Below, piece after piece: positions 25,385 through 28,811 of a DNA stretch of 28,811 bases (its first letter is position 1; each line of letters begins with the position of its first letter). The notes under the pieces are model-generated. The model did not search any database, was not told where the DNA came from, and saw nothing but the letters and a program-made list of their open reading frames with translations. A program made the position numbers and the translations under genes. Source of the stretch: an uncultured Collinsella sp. (GTDB lineage Bacteria > Actinomycetota > Coriobacteriia > Coriobacteriales > Coriobacteriaceae); assembly GCA_905199225.1 (NCBI GenBank), contig CAJKFS010000030.1:1-28811 (forward strand), in the 5' to 3' direction.

Positions 25385-27003
25385 CGACCGACGTGCGCGA
25401 AGCTGCGCAGAACCTGATTGAGTACGCCATCCACCGATCCATGATTGGGCAGGACGACCGTATCTGGGCCTACAACACCATTCTTGAGTGCATTGGCGCC
25501 ACGGGCCCCGCGCTCGACATGGCCTGGGCGCTGCAGACCGAGAAGATTTCGCTTCTGCACCCTGACACACTCCCCGACTTTGACCTTGAGGGCACGCTCG
25601 CCGTACTTTCCGAGGCCGCCGTTGCCAACGGCGCTGCCGAGGACACGGCGTCGGGCCGCGACCGCATCGCTATGCGCATCATGGGCGCGCTCATGCCAAG
25701 GCCTTCGGTTGTAAACGAGGAGTTCAACGGACGTATGGGCGTCAACGAGCCCCGCGCCGCGACCGACTGGTTCTACGGTCTGTGCTGCGACGCCGGCTAC
25801 GTGCGCCGTGCCGCCATCGCGCGCAACATCAAATGGAGCACCCCCACCAACTGGGGCGATCTTGAGATCACTATCAACCTGTCCAAGCCTGAGAAGGACC
25901 CGCGCGATATCGCCGCGGCAGGTGTAGCCAAGAACACGGGCGAGAAGTATCCCGCCTGCCAGCTCTGCATCGAAAACGAGGGCTACCCCGGACGCTCCGC
26001 CGCAGCCGACGGCGGCGCTCATCCCGCCCGTCAGAACCTGCGCGTTATTCCCATCCAGCTCGACGGCGAGCGCTGGGGTTTCCAGTACAGCCCGTATGCG
26101 TATTTTAACGAGCACTGCATTGCTATGAGCTCCGAGCATCGCCCGATGCACGTGGACCGCAAGAGTTTGACCTGTCTGCTTGACTTTGTCGACCTGTTCC
26201 CGCACTACTTTATTGGCTCCAACGCCGACCTGCCTATCGTGGGCGGCTCGATCTTGTCGCACGACCACTTCCAGGGCGGCGCGCACGAGTTCCCCATGAT
26301 GCACGCCGCCGAGATCTCGCAGTTTAGCGTGCCCGGATTTGATCAGGTTAGCGGTACCGTGCTGCAGTGGCCGCTCTCGGTGCTGCGCCTGCGCTCGCAT
26401 GACCGCGCCCAGCTGCTCGACGCTGCCGAGAAGATTATCCTCGCCTGGCGCGAGTGGACCGATGAGTCTGTGGGCGTCATCGCGTACACAGCCGATGGCG
26501 TGGCGCACAACACCGTGACGCCCGTCATCCGCCGCGTCGACTCTCGCGGAAATGCCGGCGGCGAAATCTACGAGGCCTACCTGGCGCTTCGCTGCAATAT
26601 CACGACCGACGAGCACCCGCTAGGCGTTTTCCACCCGCATGCCGAGTACCACCACATTAAGAAGGAGAACATCGGCCTGATCGAGGTCATGGGCCTGGCC
26701 ATTCTGCCGCCGCGCCTGGTTCCCGAGCTTGGCGCTGTCCGTGAGCATCTGCTGGCAGCCAAGGTCGATGCCAGCTACGATCTTGGCGCCGCACTCGAGG
26801 GCGACGACCTTTGCCGCAGCCACGCCGCATGGGCCGAGGATGTCTTTGCACGCCGCGCCGATGAACTTACGACCGACAACGCCATCGATATCCTGCACGA
26901 GGAGGTGGGCGTGGTGTTTGGCCACGTGCTCGACAACGCCGGCGTCTTTAAATGGGACGAGGCAGGACGCGCCGCCCAGCAGCGCTTTATCGACTCGCTG
27001 TAG
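25375..27003 (+). CDS. galT: Galactose-1-phosphate uridylyltransferase, Firmicutes type
   Basis: Exchanges UMP between UDP-glucose and galactose 1-phosphate. The 542-residue protein belongs to the longer Firmicutes-type GalT family, not the ~350-residue E. coli type. Landmarks are IYAIHRSMI-like start (LIEYAIHRSMIGQDD), NWGDLEITINLSKPEKDP, PACQLCIENEGYPGR, the central FQYSPYAYFNEHCI, GGSILSHDHFQGGAHEFPM with the catalytic HDH region, and HHIKKENIGLIEVMGLAILPPRL. The ATG lies ten bases inside galK with AGGGGG upstream, so it is translationally coupled. The family's usual length is about 500 residues; the small excess is spread over the N-terminal half. Confidence 0.95.
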   Translation: MAVTTDVREAAQNLIEYAIHRSMIGQDDRIWAYNTILECIGATGPALDMAWALQTEKISLLHPDTLPDFDLEGTLAVLSEAAVANGAAEDTASGRDRIAMRIMGALMPRPSVVNEEFNGRMGVNEPRAATDWFYGLCCDAGYVRRAAIARNIKWSTPTNWGDLEITINLSKPEKDPRDIAAAGVAKNTGEKYPACQLCIENEGYPGRSAAADGGAHPARQNLRVIPIQLDGERWGFQYSPYAYFNEHCIAMSSEHRPMHVDRKSLTCLLDFVDLFPHYFIGSNADLPIVGGSILSHDHFQGGAHEFPMMHAAEISQFSVPGFDQVSGTVLQWPLSVLRLRSHDRAQLLDAAEKIILAWREWTDESVGVIAYTADGVAHNTVTPVIRRVDSRGNAGGEIYEAYLALRCNITTDEHPLGVFHPHAEYHHIKKENIGLIEVMGLAILPPRLVPELGAVREHLLAAKVDASYDLGAALEGDDLCRSHAAWAEDVFARRADELTTDNAIDILHEEVGVVFGHVLDNAGVFKWDEAGRAAQQRFIDSL

Positions 27004-27050
27004 CACGCGAGCTCGAACGCACGCACTTAACAAATAGCGCCTACACGACC

Positions 27051-27089
27051 ACGGCGCCCGCCGGCAACATCGCCGACGGGCGCCGTTTT
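27051..27089 (+). terminator. Rho-independent terminator of galKT
   Basis: ACGGCGCCCG (27051-27060) pairs with CGGGCGCCGT (27077-27086), with CGGC/GCCG continuing inside, followed by TTTTC. It lies 47 bases after the galT stop. Confidence 0.88.
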
Positions 27090-27121
27090 CTGATGCAAGG
27101 GTAGCTAATTTGCACCAAAAC

Positions 27122-27169
27122 AAGGAGTGTTCCAAACTGCCGGCAGAGAAGGAACGTCCCCAGGTGCCG
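27122..27169 (+). repeat. Left direct repeat flanking the ATPase gene
   Basis: Begins AAGGAGTGTTCCAAACTGCC and matches 28633-28680 at about 41 of 48 positions in the same orientation. It contains the palindrome CTGCCGGCAG and the pair GTTCC/GGAAC. Immediately before it, 27100-27113 repeats the end of the 37-bp inverted repeat of 15987-16113. Confidence 0.65.
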
Positions 27170-27179
27170 ACCTAAACTC

Positions 27180-27271
27180 CCACATTATTCGATGGAAAAA
27201 CGTGGTTGCCTCACACATTATTCGATGGAAAAACGTGGTTTACTCCCACATTTTTCGATGGAAAGACCGAA
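27180..27271 (+). repeat. Three-unit tandem repeat, 33-bp period, in the ATPase promoter
   Basis: Units at 27180-27205, 27213-27238 and 27246-27271 share CACATTATTCGATGGAAAAA followed in the first two by CGTGG; the third has diverged at its right end. Each 26-base unit is an imperfect palindrome (CCAC/GTGG at the ends, TTC/GAA around the centre GATG). The 33-base spacing is about three helical turns, so all units face the same side of the DNA. The array runs into the proposed promoter, as expected for operators of an autoregulator. Confidence 0.75.
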
Positions 27272-27284
27272 ACGGTCTTATACT
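27263..27284 (+). promoter_or_regulatory. Promoter region of the ATPase gene with small hairpin
   Basis: TATACT at 27279-27284 is a good -10 element; the matching -35 position falls in the third tandem unit and has no good hexamer. AAGACCG-AAA-CGGTCTT (27263-27279) is a perfect 7-bp inverted repeat touching the -10. Transcription would start near 27291, about 17 bases before the ATG. Confidence 0.4.
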
Positions 27285-27307
27285 AACCATGATCGTTAGG
27301 GGGCAGT

Positions 27308-28609
27308 ATGCAGCGACAGCTAATGGACGAACTCATCGCTTGGAAATCTAGGGCAAACCGCAAGCCCCTCCTGCTTAAGGGGGCCCGCCAGACGGGAAAA
27401 ACCTGGCTTCTCAACGAATTCGCAGGCCAGCAGTATCAAAACGTCATCCGTTTTGACTTTATGCTCGAACCGGGCGCACGTTCGCTGTTCGACGGAAGCC
27501 TTGACCCCAAACGCATCATCTCCCAGATAGAGCTCCTGCGCGGCCAGACCATAACGCCGACAGACACGCTCATCATCTTCGACGAAATCCAAGAGGCACC
27601 GCGTGGCATCACCTCGCTCAAATACTTCAACGAGCTGGCGCCGGAATACCATATCATGGCAGCCGGCTCCTATATGGGGCTCGCGCTCCGACGCGAAAAC
27701 GAGTCGTTCCCCGTCGGCAAGATCGACCAGCTTACCATGCGCCCCATGGGGTTTGTCGAGTTCGTTCGTGCCGTCGATGGCGATCCGCTCGCAGATGCCA
27801 TCCTTGCCGCAGACATGGACCTGCTGGCGAATGTTTCCGAAAAGCTCGAGCGCCTGCTCAAGGAATACCTCGTTGTCGGTGGCATGCCAGAAGTTGTCTC
27901 CGCTTTCGCCGCCTCCCACGATTTCATCGAGGCCCGCAGGCTTCAGCAGCAAATCATCGAAGCTTATGAATCCGATTTTGGCAAGCATGCGCCAGCCCGC
28001 ATCGTCGAGCGCATGAGGCTGGTTTGGAAATCCCTTCCCGGCCAGCTCGCAAAGGAAAACAAGAAGTTCGTCTACGGCGCGCTTCGTCCCGGGGCGCGCG
28101 CACGCGATTTTGAGGAAAGCCTCCAGTGGCTCATGGACTACGGAATCGTTCATAAGGTACCACGTGTTTCCGCCCTAAGAGCACCGCTCACAAGCTACGA
28201 GGATCTCTCGGGCTTCAAGCTGTTCTGCATCGACACCGGCATCCTCGGAGCACTCTCCGGCCTCTCGCCAGCCATTGTTCTGAACGGGCCCGCTGTTTTT
28301 ACGGAGTTCAAAGGCTCGCTGACCGAGCAATACGTCGCACAGGAGCTTTTGCTCCAAGGCAATACCCCCGCGTATTGGTCATCCTCCTCCGGCAATGCAG
28401 AGACTGACTTTGCCGTCGACCATGCGGGGACCGTGCTTCCGCTCGAGGTCAAGGCGGCAGAGAATCTCAAAGCAAAGAGCCTGAGGATTGCCTGCGAGAA
28501 GTTCAAGCTCGAGCGCTGCGTGAGAACATCGTTAGCGGCATATAGAGACGAAGGCACGCTCGTCAATATTCCGCTCTGGGAGATTGGGCAAATCGACAAG
28601 CTGGCATAG
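27308..28609 (+). CDS. AAA_14 / DUF4143 ATPase of unknown function
   Basis: A 433-residue ATPase of the large AAA_14 (PF13173) plus DUF4143 (PF13635) family. Walker A is GARQTGKT (25-32), Walker B is LIIFDEIQ (88-95), and AAGSYMGLALR corresponds to the following sensor strand. The middle (about 195-290) is a helical DUF4143 region. The C-terminal 100 residues contain a nuclease-like pattern, Asp367 followed by Glu380-Val-Lys382 (ETDFAV, then LPLEVKA), reminiscent of the PD-(D/E)XK fold. The ATG follows AGGGGG. The gene stands alone, behind a tandem repeat array and between two 48-base direct repeats, which looks like an independent cassette. Roles in DNA processing or defence have been suggested for such proteins; none is established here. 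Confidence 0.88.
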   Translation: MQRQLMDELIAWKSRANRKPLLLKGARQTGKTWLLNEFAGQQYQNVIRFDFMLEPGARSLFDGSLDPKRIISQIELLRGQTITPTDTLIIFDEIQEAPRGITSLKYFNELAPEYHIMAAGSYMGLALRRENESFPVGKIDQLTMRPMGFVEFVRAVDGDPLADAILAADMDLLANVSEKLERLLKEYLVVGGMPEVVSAFAASHDFIEARRLQQQIIEAYESDFGKHAPARIVERMRLVWKSLPGQLAKENKKFVYGALRPGARARDFEESLQWLMDYGIVHKVPRVSALRAPLTSYEDLSGFKLFCIDTGILGALSGLSPAIVLNGPAVFTEFKGSLTEQYVAQELLLQGNTPAYWSSSSGNAETDFAVDHAGTVLPLEVKAAENLKAKSLRIACEKFKLERCVRTSLAAYRDEGTLVNIPLWEIGQIDKLA

Positions 28610-28632
28610 GCGCTGTGGAGGGGGCGCCCCGT

Positions 28633-28680
28633 AAGGAGTGTCCCAAACTGCCGGCAAAAAAGGAACGTCTCTATCTGCCG
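28633..28680 (+). repeat. Right direct repeat flanking the ATPase gene
   Basis: Begins AAGGAGTGTCCCAAACTGCC, the partner of 27122-27169. It starts 23 bases after the ATPase stop, behind the palindrome GGGGCGCCCC (28621-28630). Confidence 0.65.
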
Positions 28681-28763
28681 CATTCCCGAAGCAAGGCGAC
28701 GCCGATGTTTTGGCAACGGCAGCGAGCGGGCCGCATTTGAGACAAGGTGACGTGAAAAATCAG

Positions 28764-28790
28764 AACCACCCTTAAAAAGGGTGGTTTGCT
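28764..28790. terminator. Hairpin, probable terminator near the window end
   Basis: AACCACCCTT (28764-28773) pairs perfectly with AAGGGTGGTT (28777-28786) around an AAA loop. T-rich sequence follows on both strands but is interrupted. It could end the ATPase transcript or that of a gene beyond the window. Confidence 0.55.
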
Positions 28791-28811
28791 CTTAGGGTAT
28801 AACCCACGGGC

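Noticed and set aside
27180..27271. CRISPR array
   Set aside because: Only three units, spacers of about seven bases, and no cas genes; the structure is a tandem operator-like repeat.
27127..27351. 74-codon frame in which the tandem repeats read as three SHIIRWKN-type peptides
   Set aside because: The period is a multiple of three, so repetition in the translation is automatic; the start is a GTG without a binding site and the frame overlaps the promoter and ATPase start.

Overview
The window looks like the chromosome of a strict anaerobe of the Coriobacteriia, most likely Collinsella or a close relative. This is an inference from the GC-rich coding sequence, frequent GTG/TTG starts, a two-gene pyruvate formate-lyase, a class A flavodiiron protein, a Firmicutes-type GalT and a heterodimeric ABC exporter. 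No rRNA, tRNA, CRISPR array, transposase or phage gene was seen.

Layout. 1-2497 (minus): pyruvate formate-lyase encoded as a 683-residue core plus a separate 83-residue glycyl-radical domain. 3047-7718 (plus): MarR regulator translationally coupled to a heterodimeric ABC exporter, ending in a terminator. 7790-8299: gene-free DNA holding a MITE-like element and a small hairpin. 8300-9331: DAHP synthase. 9666-12596 (minus): agmatine deiminase preceded by an APC permease. 12906-15882 (minus): BceAB-type ABC transporter. 16146-17132: a single ORF fusing a MutT-like Nudix domain to a Vsr mismatch endonuclease. 17383-19233: a small hypothetical protein, an AraC regulator (probably leaderless) and a HAD phosphatase. 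19455-21449: class II aldolase divergent from a DeoR regulator. 21518-22678 (minus): flavodiiron protein. 22808-27003: LacI regulator divergent from galK-galT, with three matching operators. 27308-28609: AAA_14/DUF4143 ATPase behind a three-unit tandem repeat and between two direct repeats.

How it fits together. PFL, aldolase, Leloir enzymes and their regulators form a fermentative sugar metabolism. Flavodiiron protein and the separable PFL radical domain fit an oxygen-sensitive anaerobe. The exporter and BceAB-like pair suggest drug or peptide stress handling.

The most unusual content is between the genes: at least three families of palindromic intergenic elements whose arms change in a compensatory way between copies (9331-9500 with 12723-12891 and 9566-9653; 1-60 with 19297-19421; hairpins with a CCTGTCC loop), a perfect 37-bp inverted repeat (15987-16113), and the repeat array in front of the ATPase. 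The Nudix-Vsr fusion and the split PFL with a possible internal promoter are the most interesting coding observations.
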